From NCBI GenBank assembly GCA_016432725.1, contig JACJDG010000003.1, forward strand, positions 4,898,001 through 4,962,000: a stretch of DNA of 64,000 nucleotides, read 5' to 3'. The stretch's first letter is position 1; each line of letters starts with the position of its first letter. The notes under the pieces were generated by a model. That model had not been told where the DNA came from, did no database searches, and saw nothing but the letters and a program-made list of their open reading frames with translations. Source of the DNA: Streptomyces sp. DHE7-1. GTDB taxonomy: Bacteria; Actinomycetota; Actinomycetes; Streptomycetales; Streptomycetaceae. Of the stretch, positions 1-9,700 are shown piece after piece. A program made the position numbers and the translations under genes.

Positions 1-516
1 CTGCTCGCCTACTACCTGCTCGGCATCCGGCGCGGCTGGTCCCGCAAGTCCCTGGAGCGGGTGTCCACTTCGTCGCTCAAGCCGGTCGGCAACATCCTGC
101 TGGTGGTCGGCGCGGGCGGGGTCTTCGGCGCGGTCCTCAAGGCGAGCGGGGTGGCGCAGGCGCTGTCGGACACCTTCAACGGCGTGGGCCTGCCGGTGAT
201 CGTGCTGTCGTACCTGATCTCGGTGGTGCTGCGGGTGGCCCAGGGCTCGGCCACGGTGGCCATCGTCACCACGGCCGGCATCGTGGCGCCGCTGCTGACC
301 GAGGGGCACCACTCCCAGGCCTTCGTCGCCCTCGTCATCATGGCCGTGTCGGCCGGCTCCATCTTCGCCTCGCACGTCAACGACGGCGGCTTCTGGATGG
401 TCGCGAAGTACTTCGGCATCACCGAGCGGGACACGCTGCGCACGTGGACGGTACTGGAATCGGTGCTGTCCGTCGCCGGGTTCGCGGTGGCCGGGGTGGT
501 GAGCCTGTTTGTGTAA
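1..516 (+). CDS. gntP: Gluconate:H+ symporter GntP family, C-terminal part
   Basis: This is the C-terminal ~171 residues of an integral membrane permease. The gene begins before the window, because the frame is open from base 1. The visible part is a string of hydrophobic segments, and the motifs AQGSATVAIVT and SHVNDGGFW are characteristic of the GntP/gluconate permease family. The Ser-His-Val-Asn-Asp-Gly stretch is strongly conserved there. It would import gluconate or a related sugar acid with protons across the cytoplasmic membrane. The neighbours expected upstream (gluconokinase, GntR regulator) are outside the window. The family assignment is firm; the exact substrate is inferred. Confidence 0.9.
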   Translation: MLAYYLLGIRRGWSRKSLERVSTSSLKPVGNILLVVGAGGVFGAVLKASGVAQALSDTFNGVGLPVIVLSYLISVVLRVAQGSATVAIVTTAGIVAPLLTEGHHSQAFVALVIMAVSAGSIFASHVNDGGFWMVAKYFGITERDTLRTWTVLESVLSVAGFAVAGVVSLFV

Positions 517-590
517 GTGTGACCTGTGTGAACCGGCGTGAGAGGTGCGCTGACTGGTTCCGGCACAGGAATGTCGTCCATACTGCCGCC

Positions 591-1139
591 GTGGACCAGC
601 GCATAGGATCGAGCAGCCAGCCCCTGAAGGGCGAGCCCGTCAAGGGCGCCGGTTTCGACCCGGCCTTCATTCCGGGGATCACCGCACCGGCGACGCAACC
701 GGAACCGGAAGACGCCAGGCCGACGGCCGAGGCCGACACCGAGGACGCGAAGCCGGCGACCCCGGAGCCCGCCGAGGCGTCCGCCGAGCCGGCATCCGCC
801 GATTCGGCGGACGGTGGACCGGAGGAGGAACCGGCGGAGGAGACTGAACCCGAGGACGGCGGCCCCGTCTTCGAAGCCTCCGACCGCCGGGCCAGGTTCG
901 CGGCCGACCACCGTGGCGTCCGCCTCCGCCTGGACGAGGAGGACTGCGAGTTCCGCTGGGACGAGATCGCCGCGGTCGAGACCGAGTCCGCCCGGTTCGG
1001 CAAGCGTTTCACCATCACGGTGCACACCCCGGACCGCCGCTGGTACCCGATCGAGATCGAGGCCACGTCGAGGTCCCGCTTCGCCGAGTGGGAGTCGCAG
1101 CTGGACGCGGTCCTCGACGCGTACTTCGAGGAGGCGTAG
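591..1139 (+). CDS. Conserved acidic hypothetical protein with C-terminal PH-like domain
   Basis: About 182 residues, read from a GTG at 591 (VDQRIGSSS). Frames open upstream of this point overlap the permease and have no family-like content. Residues ~30-90 are low complexity, rich in Pro, Glu, Ala and Asp, and probably disordered. The last ~85 residues form a compact mixed alpha/beta domain (RGVRLRLDEEDCEFRW, then RRWYPIEIEA, then an amphipathic helix to the end). It resembles small PH-like domains of actinomycete hypothetical proteins. There is no signal peptide, membrane segment or catalytic motif. It follows the permease by ~75 bases on the same strand. I do not recognise a function. Confidence 0.7.
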   Translation: MDQRIGSSSQPLKGEPVKGAGFDPAFIPGITAPATQPEPEDARPTAEADTEDAKPATPEPAEASAEPASADSADGGPEEEPAEETEPEDGGPVFEASDRRARFAADHRGVRLRLDEEDCEFRWDEIAAVETESARFGKRFTITVHTPDRRWYPIEIEATSRSRFAEWESQLDAVLDAYFEEA

Positions 1140-1196
1140 GGCCGCGTGGCGGCGGGGGTGCCGGGTGGAACCGGCGCCCCCGCCCCGCGCGCGTCC

Positions 1197-2555
1197 CTAG
1201 CCGCAGTACTGGGCCTGCTTCCCGATGGACCGGTACATGCAGTCCGCGTTCTCCAGCAGCTGCAGCACCGCGTCCCGGTTGCGGGAGGTCTCCCGCTCGA
1301 TCACCTCGTCGGGCGGGTAGAACCCGCCGTCCCAGCTCGAGGTCGGATACATCTCGAAGGTGTAGTCGAAGATCTTCTGCGTGCCCCACAGGTAGTCGTC
1401 GATCGACCCGTCGGTGATGTAGAGATCGCTCGACTGCTCCGGTGTGTACCCGTTGCTCGCGGCCATCTTCTGGCCCACGGCCTTGAACGCGGCGGCGTCG
1501 TCGGCGGTCATCCCCGCCGCCGTGTCCGAGTAGGTGTACCCGAACGGCCACAGCACCAGCTCGCTGTAGGTGTGGAAGTCGATGCCGGCCCTGATCTGCT
1601 GCCTGCCGCCGACGACCCGGCTGCGCACGAAATCGGACACGACCTTCACCTCGGGGGCGGACTCGGCGGCCGAACCGCGGTACGTCTCGGACGACTTCGT
1701 CCCCGACGAGCCGCCGCAGCAGCCCCACTTGTAGTCCCAGTTCCGGTTGAGGTCGGTCCCGACGTACGAGGAACCGGAGTTGGGCTGCCGGTTCTTCCGC
1801 CACGACCGGTACGACCCGGTGGCGATGTCGTACTCCCCGCCGTCCGGGTTGAGGTCGGGGACGAGCCAGATCTCCCGGCTGTTGACGAGATTCGTGATCC
1901 GGGAGTCGCTTCCGTACCCGGCGGCGAACTCGCGCAGCAGGTACAGGGCCATCTCCACGGTCAGGTGCTCACGGGCGTGCTGGTGGAAGGTGAACAGCAC
2001 CTCGGGCTCGTCCTCGTCGGTGCCCACGTTGTCGCTGACCTTGACGGCGACGATGTCCCGGCCCTGGTACGACTTCCCGATCACCCGCTTGCTCATGATG
2101 TCCGGATGGGCGGCGATCCGCTGGTCGATCTCGGCGTTCGCCTCCGCGTAGTTGTGGTACTTCGAGTCGGCGCTCGGGAAGTCGTACAGCCGCTGCTCGC
2201 CGCGGGCACCGGCCCGGTCGGGCGCGGCTCCCAGCGGGGTGACGTCGTACCCGAGCCGGCGCAGCCGCCGGATCTGGTCGGCCCGGCCGGAGACGACCAC
2301 GGTCTCCTCGTCGGCCTCGTCGACGGTGACGCCACTGGCCTGGATGGCGGTGCGCGTCACGGGGTCCGTACTCCGGTGGATCTCGTACTGCCGGATGTCC
2401 TCACCGGACGCCGGGGCGGCCTTGCGGGCGCTTTCGGCGGTGGCGTGCGTGGCGGTGGCCGAGACGGGTGCGGCGAGAGCGAGGGCCAGCAGCGCGCCGA
2501 GCGCGGCGGTACGCCTGCCGCCGCGCGCGCCGGAGCCGCGGATGCGAAGTCGCAT
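1197..2555 (-). CDS. Secreted M14-family zinc carboxypeptidase
   Basis: 452 residues. A classic secretion signal opens the protein (Arg-rich start, then LGALLALALAAPVSA, with likely cleavage near residue 35), followed by a propeptide. The peptidase domain carries the M14 zinc ligands HARE (H..E, about residue 190) and the third ligand His in DFHTYSELVLW. The catalytic Glu is in FEMYP near residue 410. It should remove C-terminal amino acids from extracellular peptides. An AAGGAGA ribosome site lies seven bases before the ATG. The gene stands alone between genes on other strands or with gaps. The family is certain; side-chain specificity cannot be read here. Confidence 0.93.
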   Translation of the reverse strand: MRLRIRGSGARGGRRTAALGALLALALAAPVSATATHATAESARKAAPASGEDIRQYEIHRSTDPVTRTAIQASGVTVDEADEETVVVSGRADQIRRLRRLGYDVTPLGAAPDRAGARGEQRLYDFPSADSKYHNYAEANAEIDQRIAAHPDIMSKRVIGKSYQGRDIVAVKVSDNVGTDEDEPEVLFTFHQHAREHLTVEMALYLLREFAAGYGSDSRITNLVNSREIWLVPDLNPDGGEYDIATGSYRSWRKNRQPNSGSSYVGTDLNRNWDYKWGCCGGSSGTKSSETYRGSAAESAPEVKVVSDFVRSRVVGGRQQIRAGIDFHTYSELVLWPFGYTYSDTAAGMTADDAAAFKAVGQKMAASNGYTPEQSSDLYITDGSIDDYLWGTQKIFDYTFEMYPTSSWDGGFYPPDEVIERETSRNRDAVLQLLENADCMYRSIGKQAQYCG

Positions 2556-2794
2556 GAACTCTCCTTGGATCTCCAGGGATTCCGGGGTCGCCGGAAGTGG
2601 GGGAGTGGAGCTGGGAGCTGGGGTGCTTCAGTGCGACGTGCGGGTGCGGACGAGGGAAGCCTGTAGCTGTGGGTCCGCTGTGCGGGGCTGGCGCTCATGG
2701 TCCGACGTTGGCATGATCAGGTCAAGAGATGGCCGAGGGTGGAGCGGGCTCCGTCCGAAACTCGCCGGAGCCGCGCGCTACGGCCTCGGCGGCC

Positions 2795-4049
2795 TCATCG
2801 GAAGGAGACGGTGAGCCAGGGACTCTCGGGATCGGACATCAGCACCTGGTGCACGTCCACCATGTCCGTGTACCAGCTCCCGAACTCCTCGTCGTCGAAG
2901 TGCAGACAGCGCCCGAGGATGTACCCGGCGGCGAAGTCCCGCCACGACTTGTACGACCGCGCGGCGGCCCGGCCCGCCTCCACGACGGCGCCCTCCGCCT
3001 CCTGCAGCGAGCAGTACCGCGCCCCAGCCCCCAACGGGCCATGCCGGAGGCCCGCCCGAAGTTCCACGCGTCGACGGAGGTGACGTACCGGTTGCCGTCC
3101 AGGATCCCGTCGGCCCGGAAACGCGCCTCGTACCGGGTGATGCGGCCGATCAGGTGCTGCACCCCCTTGATGCGCGCCTCGGTCTCCGCCTCCGGAACGG
3201 TGGGCGTGGTGGTCACCCCGTCCGGCGTGAGGACGGTCTCCCCGCCGGCCCGCGCGCGCAGCACCCGGGCGACGGCGTCCCGCCAGTAGCCGGTGTCGAC
3301 ATGCCCGCCGAAGTCGCGCGCGATGGTCCGCCGCAGCTCGAGGGCGAACTCCCAGACCGGATTGGCGCCGTCGGGATCGAGCAGCGCCCGCTGCTGCCCC
3401 TGCCACTCCTCCCGGCTCCCGACACCCCACCACTCGCGCAGCAGCCGACGCTCCGAGGTGTAGCCGTTCCCGTGGTACGCCATGGCGTTCCAGGCCAGCC
3501 CGTCCCGCACGATCAGCAGCGCCCCGCACGCCAGCCCCCGCGCGACTGGCCCGTCCTGCGGACCGCCCACCCGCAGCGTGAGCACCCGCGCCCGGTCCAG
3601 CGGGGCCCGCTCCCGCGCGCCGTGCTGGGCCCACGCGGCGGAGTGCGGCGGCGCGGAGGGCAGGAACGCCTCGCACGGGGTCCCCGGGTTGACCACGATC
3701 ATGGCCGGGTCGGTCGGCGCCCACACCTTGGCGAACCACCCGAGCTTCTGCCAGTCGAGGACCCGGTGCGGATCGGGCACGGGCAGCATCCCCTCGGTGT
3801 ACACGGCCCACACCCGCCCGCCGGCCACCCGGGATCGTGCCCGAAGACGGGGATCGTCCTGCTCGGCTCCGCGTCCGCCCCGTCACGCCGTATCTCGAAG
3901 TAGAGCCGGCTGTCCGCGAGGGTGTCGAAGTACGCCGCCCAGTCCTCCCGCGCCTTGGCCTCCATCAGGGCCTGCTCGATCTCCGTCGGCGGCGTCCAGG
4001 CAGGCGGCACGGCGGGCCCGAAACCCACGGGCGGCGGACCGAACGACAT
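2795..4049 (-). CDS. SseB-like / DUF1266 two-domain protein (two frameshifts)
   Basis: The gene reads as one 418-residue protein only if one G is restored near 3833 (after FGHDPG) and one near 3025 (in the GLGARYCS segment). Both points are in short G runs. Residues ~20-130 resemble the SseB N-terminal fold (RVWAVYTEGM, then a CEAFLP segment). The last ~200 residues match DUF1266, with Trp- and Tyr-rich helices such as DAWNFGRASGMARW and SYKSWRDFAAGYILGR. The function is unknown; such proteins occur beside polymorphic toxin and type VII loci. The start ATG at 4049 gives MSFGPPPVGFGP. I take the frameshifts as sequence errors because both domains are otherwise intact. Confidence 0.72.
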
Positions 4050-4084
4050 GCTGTGCCTCTCTCGAGTTGTGGGTCCCTGTACAG

Positions 4085-4289
4085 CTACGCGCCCGAACCG
4101 GCGTCGACCGGCGCCTTCAGGGCGTCAACGAAGGGGTGAACGCCTGGGCGGCGAAGGTGAGGGTGGCTCGGGCGGGGCTTTGGAGTCGCGGACGGATATG
4201 AGGGTGGGGCCTTCGGCGATCTCGACGCAGGCGTTGCCCTCGCCACCACCGGAGAACGACGACTTCCGCCAGATTAGGGGGGTGGTCAT
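4085..4289 (-). CDS. DUF397 domain protein (two single-base frameshifts)
   Basis: A 68-residue protein when two missing C bases are restored, near 4157 (CC to CCC in the PPEPTLTF segment) and near 4129 (in AFTPFVDALK). Uncorrected, the frame stops early at 4125. The N-terminus shows the DUF397 hallmarks WRKSSFSGGGEGNACVE and VRDSK. DUF397 proteins are small partners of helix-turn-helix/DUF5753 regulators in Streptomyces, where they act in developmental control and possibly as toxin-antitoxin-like pairs. The gene starts five bases after the stop of the upstream regulator (4294), so the two are surely co-transcribed. Confidence 0.8.
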
Positions 4290-4293
4290 GACC

Positions 4294-5145
4294 TCACAGC
4301 TCCTTCGCCAGCCTGTGGATGAAGTCACGCGAACGCTCCGGTTCGAGTGACGAGGCCTCAAGCCTACGAAAGAGCGTTCGGAAGCGATGGAGTTGGGCTT
4401 CGGCGTCCACGAACGCGGTGCCATGAGGTCCGTCGCGAACCACGGTGTCCAGTCGGGGCAGTGGTCCGCCCGCGTAGACCATGGCACTTCCGGCGCCCGC
4501 GAATCCGTCCAGGTCGAACGGGATGACCCGGACCGTGACGTGGTCGGCTTCGGAGAGGTCCAGTATGCGAGCGAGCTGGGCTCGCGCTGCCGGCCGGTCG
4601 CCCACCCTGATGCGCAGAGCAGCCTCGTGGATCACAGCGACGTACGGGGTGGGATCCGGGCGCTCGATGATGACCCTCCGCCTCATCCGGTGCTCGACTC
4701 GAAGCGCCACCTCGCTCGCCGGGAACTCCGGATTGACGTAGGAGAAGAGCGCACGAGCGTAGTCCTCCGTCTGGAGCAGGCCCGGGACATGCAGGAAGTC
4801 GGCGTCCCACCGGTACGAGGCGTGGTGCTCCAGCTCGGACAGGTCCAGGTAGGGCGTGGGCAGGCGGTGCCGGTACTCCTCCCACCAGCCTCGCGCTCGG
4901 TCGGTCGCCATGGCCACGAGCGCCTGGATCAGACTTTCGTCAGAGCATGCGTAGTTGGCCGCGAGGCGGCGCAGCCGCTCCTCGCTCACGCCTGTGAGCC
5001 CGGACTCGATGTGGCTGATCTGGACGTGGCTCACCCCGAGCAGCGCTGCCGCCTCGCGTGCCGCAAGCCCTGCGGCGTCACGGAGTCGGCGCAGCTCGAC
5101 TGCCAAGCGCATCTGCCGCGCCGTTGGTTCGCGCCTCAGGACCAT
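4294..5145 (-). CDS. XRE-family helix-turn-helix regulator with DUF5753
   Basis: 283 residues. The N-terminal ~75 residues form a Cro/C1-type helix-turn-helix (LRRLRDAAGLAAREAAALLG, VSHVQISHIESGL). The remainder is the DUF5753 ligand/effector-like domain, with WWEEYRHRLP, LLQTEDYARAL and HRMRRRVII segments, ending FRTLFRRLEASSL. The architecture is that of WhiJ-like Streptomyces regulators. It is followed at once by a DUF397 gene and faces a divergent anti-sigma-type ATPase gene at 5357. This trio is a recurrent Streptomyces regulatory cassette linked in other species to differentiation and antibiotic control. The target genes cannot be inferred from the window. Confidence 0.9.
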   Translation of the reverse strand: MVLRREPTARQMRLAVELRRLRDAAGLAAREAAALLGVSHVQISHIESGLTGVSEERLRRLAANYACSDESLIQALVAMATDRARGWWEEYRHRLPTPYLDLSELEHHASYRWDADFLHVPGLLQTEDYARALFSYVNPEFPASEVALRVEHRMRRRVIIERPDPTPYVAVIHEAALRIRVGDRPAARAQLARILDLSEADHVTVRVIPFDLDGFAGAGSAMVYAGGPLPRLDTVVRDGPHGTAFVDAEAQLHRFRTLFRRLEASSLEPERSRDFIHRLAKEL

Positions 5146-5356
5146 AAGTGCTGCCTCGCCTCAACGCCTCTGTGGGTTGGCCTCGTTCGGGGTCAGATTA
5201 CGCGACCAGCTTGCTCGGGATGACATGTTAGCCCTACCGTCGGTGACGTAACGAACGCGCAGCGGAAGCGCACCGCGACGTCCTGCCATGACGCCTACGG
5301 CAATGCCACCGCGCGCTCTCGGACCGCCCCCCTCACCTCACAGGAGTGGATGAGTC

Positions 5357-5763
5357 ATGCCCGAGACCTGGGACTACACCCTCTACATCCCCAACGACGT
5401 CAGAGCGGTGACGGTCTCGCGCCGCACGCTGCGTCTGATCCTGACGATGCACGGTCTGATCGGCTTGGTGGACACGGCTGAACTGTTGGCGACGGAGTTG
5501 GTGTCGAACGCGGTACGGCACACGAAGGGGCCGGCCGCGCTCAGGGTGCGCCGCTCGGCGGAGGGGGTGGTGTGGATCGGCGCGTGGGACACGGACCCCG
5601 GCCCACCGGAGCCGTTCCGCCCGCTGGAGGAGGTGTCCGAGCTGGGGAGGAGGGTCGAGGCCTGGCCCTGGTCAGGGCGTGTGCGGACCTCTGGGGCTGG
5701 CAGCCGTCGGCCAGGTTCGGCAACCGAGGCAAGTACGTGTGGTGCGAACTCGCGGCGGCCTAG
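5357..5763 (+). CDS. ATP-binding anti-sigma-factor-like protein, HATPase_c (frameshifted)
   Basis: 135 residues if one G is added to the GGGG run near 5645, which turns ELGRR into ELGEEGRGLALV and ends at the TAG at 5761-5763. It has the GHKL/RsbW-type fold: LLATELVSNAVRHT (N box), a variant D-box region (IGAWDTDPGPP), and GRGLALVRACADLWG (G box). Such proteins bind ATP and act as anti-sigma or serine-kinase-like regulators. It is divergent from the XRE regulator, with ~210 bases between them that must hold both promoters. Without the repair the frame runs on into an unrelated remnant and would look like a fusion; I regard that fusion as artefactual. Confidence 0.8.
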
Positions 5764-5767
5764 CTCG

Positions 5768-6154
5768 TTGATCACGTCGACAGACAGCCTGGCCACCGCC
5801 CTACAGACCATCGATGACGAAACCGCCGCGGTCTTCGTGCAGTTCGTCGACTCCTGCCTGGCCGACCCCCAGGCGAAGCAGATGTGGAGGGACCTGATGC
5901 CAGCGACTCAGTACTTCTGGCGCCACCCGCTGGCCGAACAGGTACGCGAAGAAGGCCGAGAGGAAGGCCGCGAAGAGGGGCGAGCCGAGGCCAAGGCCGA
6001 GATGGTTCTGCACATGCTGGAGTGGCGCGGCATCGAGGTGCCCGACACCGTCCGCGAGCGGGTGACCTCCTGCACCGACCTGAACCAGCTCGAAGTCTGG
6101 GCCCAGCGGGCCATGGGTGCCAAGGACGCCGCGGAGCTGTTCGCTGCGGGCTGA
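5768..6154 (+). pseudogene. C-terminal remnant of an Rpn/PD-(D/E)XK transposase-like protein
   Basis: About 128 residues in an open frame with only a TTG as possible start. It matches the C-terminal part of the Streptomyces proteins related to recombination-promoting nucleases: SCLADPQAKQMWRDLMP, then a charged EEGREEGREEGRAEAKAE repeat helix, then RERVTSCTDLNQLE and a short tail. The N-terminal nuclease domain, normally ~200 residues, is missing. Its place is taken by the end of the ATPase gene immediately upstream. It is therefore most likely a deletion remnant and marks the left edge of a disturbed region. Confidence 0.6.
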
Positions 6155-6163
6155 GGCAAAGCA

Positions 6164-6183
6164 CGCCTCGCTCTGGCGAGGCG
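6164..6183. terminator. Short stem-loop after the Rpn remnant
   Basis: CGCCTCGC and GCGAGGCG pair as an 8-bp stem with a 4-base loop, ten bases after the stop codon at 6154. A run of five A follows at 6195-6199. It could terminate transcription in either direction, since the A-run would be a T-run on the minus strand. Confidence 0.4.
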
Positions 6184-6201
6184 GCCACTGCGACAAAAAG
6201 C

Positions 6202-6460
6202 CTACCGTTCATCGGACTCCGGCTCCCGCGTCACCCAAGATGCGCTCCGCCAAGCCGCCTCAAAGCGCTGCGCGAGTAATCAGGGGGGCGCGGAAGTCGG
6301 GTTGAATGGCCAAATCCTCGATGGCGCCCACCTCAATCTCTGAGTCATGGCAAATGGCCACGGCCGCGCCTGCTGTACGTGCATCCGGATGTATCCCCCA
6401 TTGGTGCCTATCCCGCGCGGTTGAAATTTTGTGGGAGTTCTCCGGAATCCCAAAGTTCAT
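6202..6460 (-). pseudogene. Possible GNAT-like gene fragment downstream of the immunity candidate
   Basis: A minus-strand frame from 6460 reads EVGAIEDLAIQPDFRAP, which looks like the central strand and V/I-x-P-x-x-R region of a GNAT acetyltransferase. It stops at an in-frame TGA near 6262. Moving one base gives a plausible tail (FEAAWRSASWV) to a TAG at 6202-6204. It overlaps the last 53 bases of the immunity gene. It may be a degraded orphan gene, as often left behind in toxin/immunity tips. Weak evidence: no complete fold is present. Confidence 0.3.
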
Positions 6461-6764
6461 CCAGATGCCTGAATAGGGTGTCGGGGTCTCTTTTCAGGGA
6501 AAGAAGTTCCTCCGGCGCAAGCTCTTCCAGGGGGTCGTTGAATCGCAGCCCGTCGCTATCCGGACCCGTCCATCCTTTGTATCGGCGGCAGTTGGCACAC
6601 CATGCATAGGTGATGCGCGATGCTCTGCTAGATGTAGAGTACCGTGAAATGTACACGCGAATAGCTCTGGTTTGACAGGCAGGGCAAATTCGTTCTTCGG
6701 GTTGCTCGGTGAACCTCGGGCCGGACGTCAATTTCGCTTCCTGTTCCCGCGTAAATCCGTACAC
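6408..6764 (-). CDS. Putative immunity protein with zinc ribbon
   Basis: 118 residues from a GTG at 6764 that lies three bases after the toxin stop codon (6768-6770), the classic position for a polymorphic-toxin immunity gene. It has paired cysteines CPAC (about residue 30) and CANC (about residue 56), which should form a zinc ribbon. An acidic C-terminal half follows (DPLEELAPEELLSLKRD, LDELWDSGELP). The base composition is clearly lower in GC than the flanks. I do not recognise a named family. The immunity role is inferred only from position, small size and acidic character. Confidence 0.6.
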   Translation of the reverse strand: MYGFTREQEAKLTSGPRFTEQPEERICPACQTRAIRVYISRYSTSSRASRITYAWCANCRRYKGWTGPDSDGLRFNDPLEELAPEELLSLKRDPDTLFRHLDELWDSGELPQNFNRAG

Positions 6765-6767
6765 GAC

Positions 6768-9700
6768 CTAGCCCTTCTGTCGCTTGAACTTTTCCAGCAT
6801 GCGCTGTCCGTACTCCTCGGCCGACTCTTCTGAGCCTCCCCATGGATTGGGGGACCTTCTGGTTAGCTCGAAGTGCTTGTGATGGTAGATCTCGTGGTGG
6901 ATGGTTGCCACTGCCTCATCCAGATCACGAAGCCCGATGTCGGATATTTCGATCAAGGGGAGTCCGCGAGGGCCTTTCATCGGCGACCCATCTATGGTGT
7001 GGGGGCTGTTTCCGAATGCGACGCTGTCTGGCGTTCTGATCTCAGGGACGTGCACTATGTCGTAATCCGATACGGACATTCCCGCGCGCCCAAGTTCCTG
7101 CTTTACGTGCTCGATGCTGACGCCAGGGCCTATTTGCCCTCCGGGTCTGCGTTGGGAATCCCTCGATATGTGTTCTGTTTTTCGATGCAATCCGGTGACA
7201 ATCCTAGTGGATCGCCCCAAGTGTGCGGATTGCGGATATAGGTAACTGGGTTCGGGGCGGGGACGAGCCCTAGCGGATCGGGGGTGACATAGCGGGCGGT
7301 GTCGGGGTCGTAGTAGCGGAAGTAGTTGTAGTGGAGGCCGGTTTCCGGGTCGTAGTACTGGCCTGGGAAGCGTAGAGGTGTGTATGCCGTGCTGTCGGCT
7401 GCCCACGCCGTGGTGCCCCATAGGGTGCTTCGGGTGCGCCAGGCGATGTCGCCGGTTTCGTCGATGAGTTCGCTGGGGGTGCCGACGAGGTCGGTGACTA
7501 TGGCGAAGAAGCGGGAGTCGATCTCGTCCTGGGTGGCGTCGGACGTTGTGATGCGTTCGGTCTGGGCGAGTGGGCGCAGGCCTTGGTGGTCCCAGGTGAG
7601 GGTGACCGGGTGGGGGAGGTCTGCGGAGGTGGTGGTCTGCTCGCAGAGGGTGGTGCCGTCCCAGGTGAAGTCCACCCGTTCCAGGACTGTTTCGCCGTCG
7701 TCGGCCAGGCGGAGTTTGGCCGTGCGGCGGCCCAGGGGTCGTAGGTGTAGTGCCAGCGGGTGCCGTCCGGGGTGGTCACCGCTGTCAGGCGGTCCTCGGG
7801 GTCCCATTCGTAGCGCCAGGTGTCCGGTTTGCGGGACAGGCGGGTCTTCTGGCGGAGGGTGATGCGGCCCAGGGCGTCGTGTTCGTAGCGGACGTTGCCG
7901 GCACGGGTGATGCGGGTGCCCACGTAAGCACGCGGGCCCGTCGCTTCGCTGCCGGGGTGGTTCGTTGGCCATTCGGCCTGGGTCTGGTTGCCCGCCTCGT
8001 CGTAGGCGTAGCGCTCCGTCCAGCCGGCCGCGTGCACCGCCGTCACCCGGCCGGCCGCGTCGAGGTCGAAGCGGCGGGAGCCGGACAGGTGGTCGTCGAT
8101 GCCGATGAGGTTGCCGTCGGCCCGGTAGGAGTATGCCCGGTGCTGCACTGTGCGGTCGCCGGCGCCGGTCACGGACTGGGTGGTCAGGCGGCCCAGGGGG
8201 TCGAAGGTGTGGTCGAGGGTGATCGTGTCGCCGATGTGGCGGGAGAGTTCGCGGCCTGCGTCGTCGTAGGTGAAGTCGATGGGGTGGCCCGAGGCGGCCA
8301 CCATGTTGGTGCGGCGGCCCGCGGCGTCGTAGGACCAGGTTGTTGTGGCGCCGGTCGGGGTCGTCCGGCCCGTGCGGCGGCCCAAGGTGTCGTAGGTGTA
8401 GGTCAGGGTGCGGCCGTCGACCGTCTCGGAGTGCAGGCGGCCGTAGCGGTCGCGCAGCAGCGTGAGCGTGGTGCCGTCCGGGCCGGTTGCCTGGGCGAGT
8501 TGGTCGGTGAAGTCGTAGGCGTAGGTCGTGACCCGGCCTGCCGCATCCTTACGGAGTACCTGACCGAGTTCGTTGCGTTCGAAGGTCAGCCTCTCGCCGA
8601 TAGCGTTTCCGCGTGCGGTGAGGCGGCCGGCCAGGTCGTACTCGTACGTGAGGGTGCGGTCGTCGAAGTCCGTCTCTGCGGCCAGGTGGCCCGCCGCGTC
8701 GTACTCGTACGTCCAGGTCAAGCCCTGCGGGTTCGTGACCCGCGTCAGGCGCAGCTCCGCGTCGTGGTCGAACTCGTAGCGCACCCCGTCCGGGCCCGTG
8801 CGCGCCGTCAGCAGGTCGAAGTGGGTGTACTCGAAGCGGGATATGCCGCCCATCGGGTCGGTGTGGCTGGTGCAGTTGCCCTCACCGTCGTACGTCCACG
8901 TCTCCGTCGTGCCGTCCGGGGCCGTGCGGCCGGTCAGGTGGCCCTCGATCGACCATTCCAGCCGCGTCGTGGCCCCCGTGGGGTCCGTGATCACGGTCGG
9001 GCGGCCGAGGGCGTCCCGTTCGTAGCGGGTCGTCGCACCCAGGGCGTCCGTGACCTCGACCGGCAGGCCCGCGCGATCACACACGAGTGTCGCTGTATGG
9101 CCGAGCGGGTCGGTCACCGAGGTCAGATGGCCGGCCTCGGTGTATGTGAAGCGGGTCGTCCGGCCCGCCGGGTCCGTCACCGACGTGCGGTTGCCGCGCT
9201 CGTCGTACCTCTGACGGACCGCCGTGCCGTCGGGGTTGACCACCTTCACCGGCAGGCCGAGTGAGTTGTACTTCGCTGTCGCCTCACGGCCGTCCGGGCG
9301 GACGACCGATGTGAGGTTGCCGTCCTCGTCGTAGCGGAAGGCCGTCGTGTGGCCCAGGGGGTCCGTCTGGGAGAGCAGACGGTTGTAACGGTCGCGGCTG
9401 TACCGGGTCGTCGTTCCGAGGGGATCGGTCTCCGCCACTACCTGGAGCGCGTCATTGATCAGGTACCGCCAGGTGTAGCCCTCGCCGGTCGTGGTGGCCG
9501 TGGTCCGGAGTCCGGTCGACGGGTCCGGGTCCCCATAGGACAGGCGCAGGGTCACGTGCCCGGCTGATCCGGCCTGGGCCGTGCAGCGGCTCTTGTCGTC
9601 GTACTCGTAGGCGTAGCTGCGGTCGTTCGTGTCGGTCCAGGATGTGACCCGGCCCGCCTCGTCGTACGTGAACCGGAGCGGCAGCCCGGAGGAGTTGACG

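Noticed and set aside
1146..2666. A 506-residue plus-strand open frame opposite the carboxypeptidase
   Set aside because: It is the Pro/Gly/Val-rich mirror of a well-supported gene with zinc ligands and signal peptide, a common effect of third-position GC in Streptomyces.
5357..6154. A 265-residue fusion of an anti-sigma-type ATPase with a charged C-terminal region
   Set aside because: Adding one G to a GGGG run lets the ATPase end normally at 5763 with its G box intact. The remainder matches the tail of an unrelated Rpn-like family, so the fusion is an artefact.
7750..9264. Long plus-strand open frames opposite the RHS gene
   Set aside because: They are antisense shadows of YD repeats: they show regular Gly/Val/Arg-rich repetition but no fold-like sequence.
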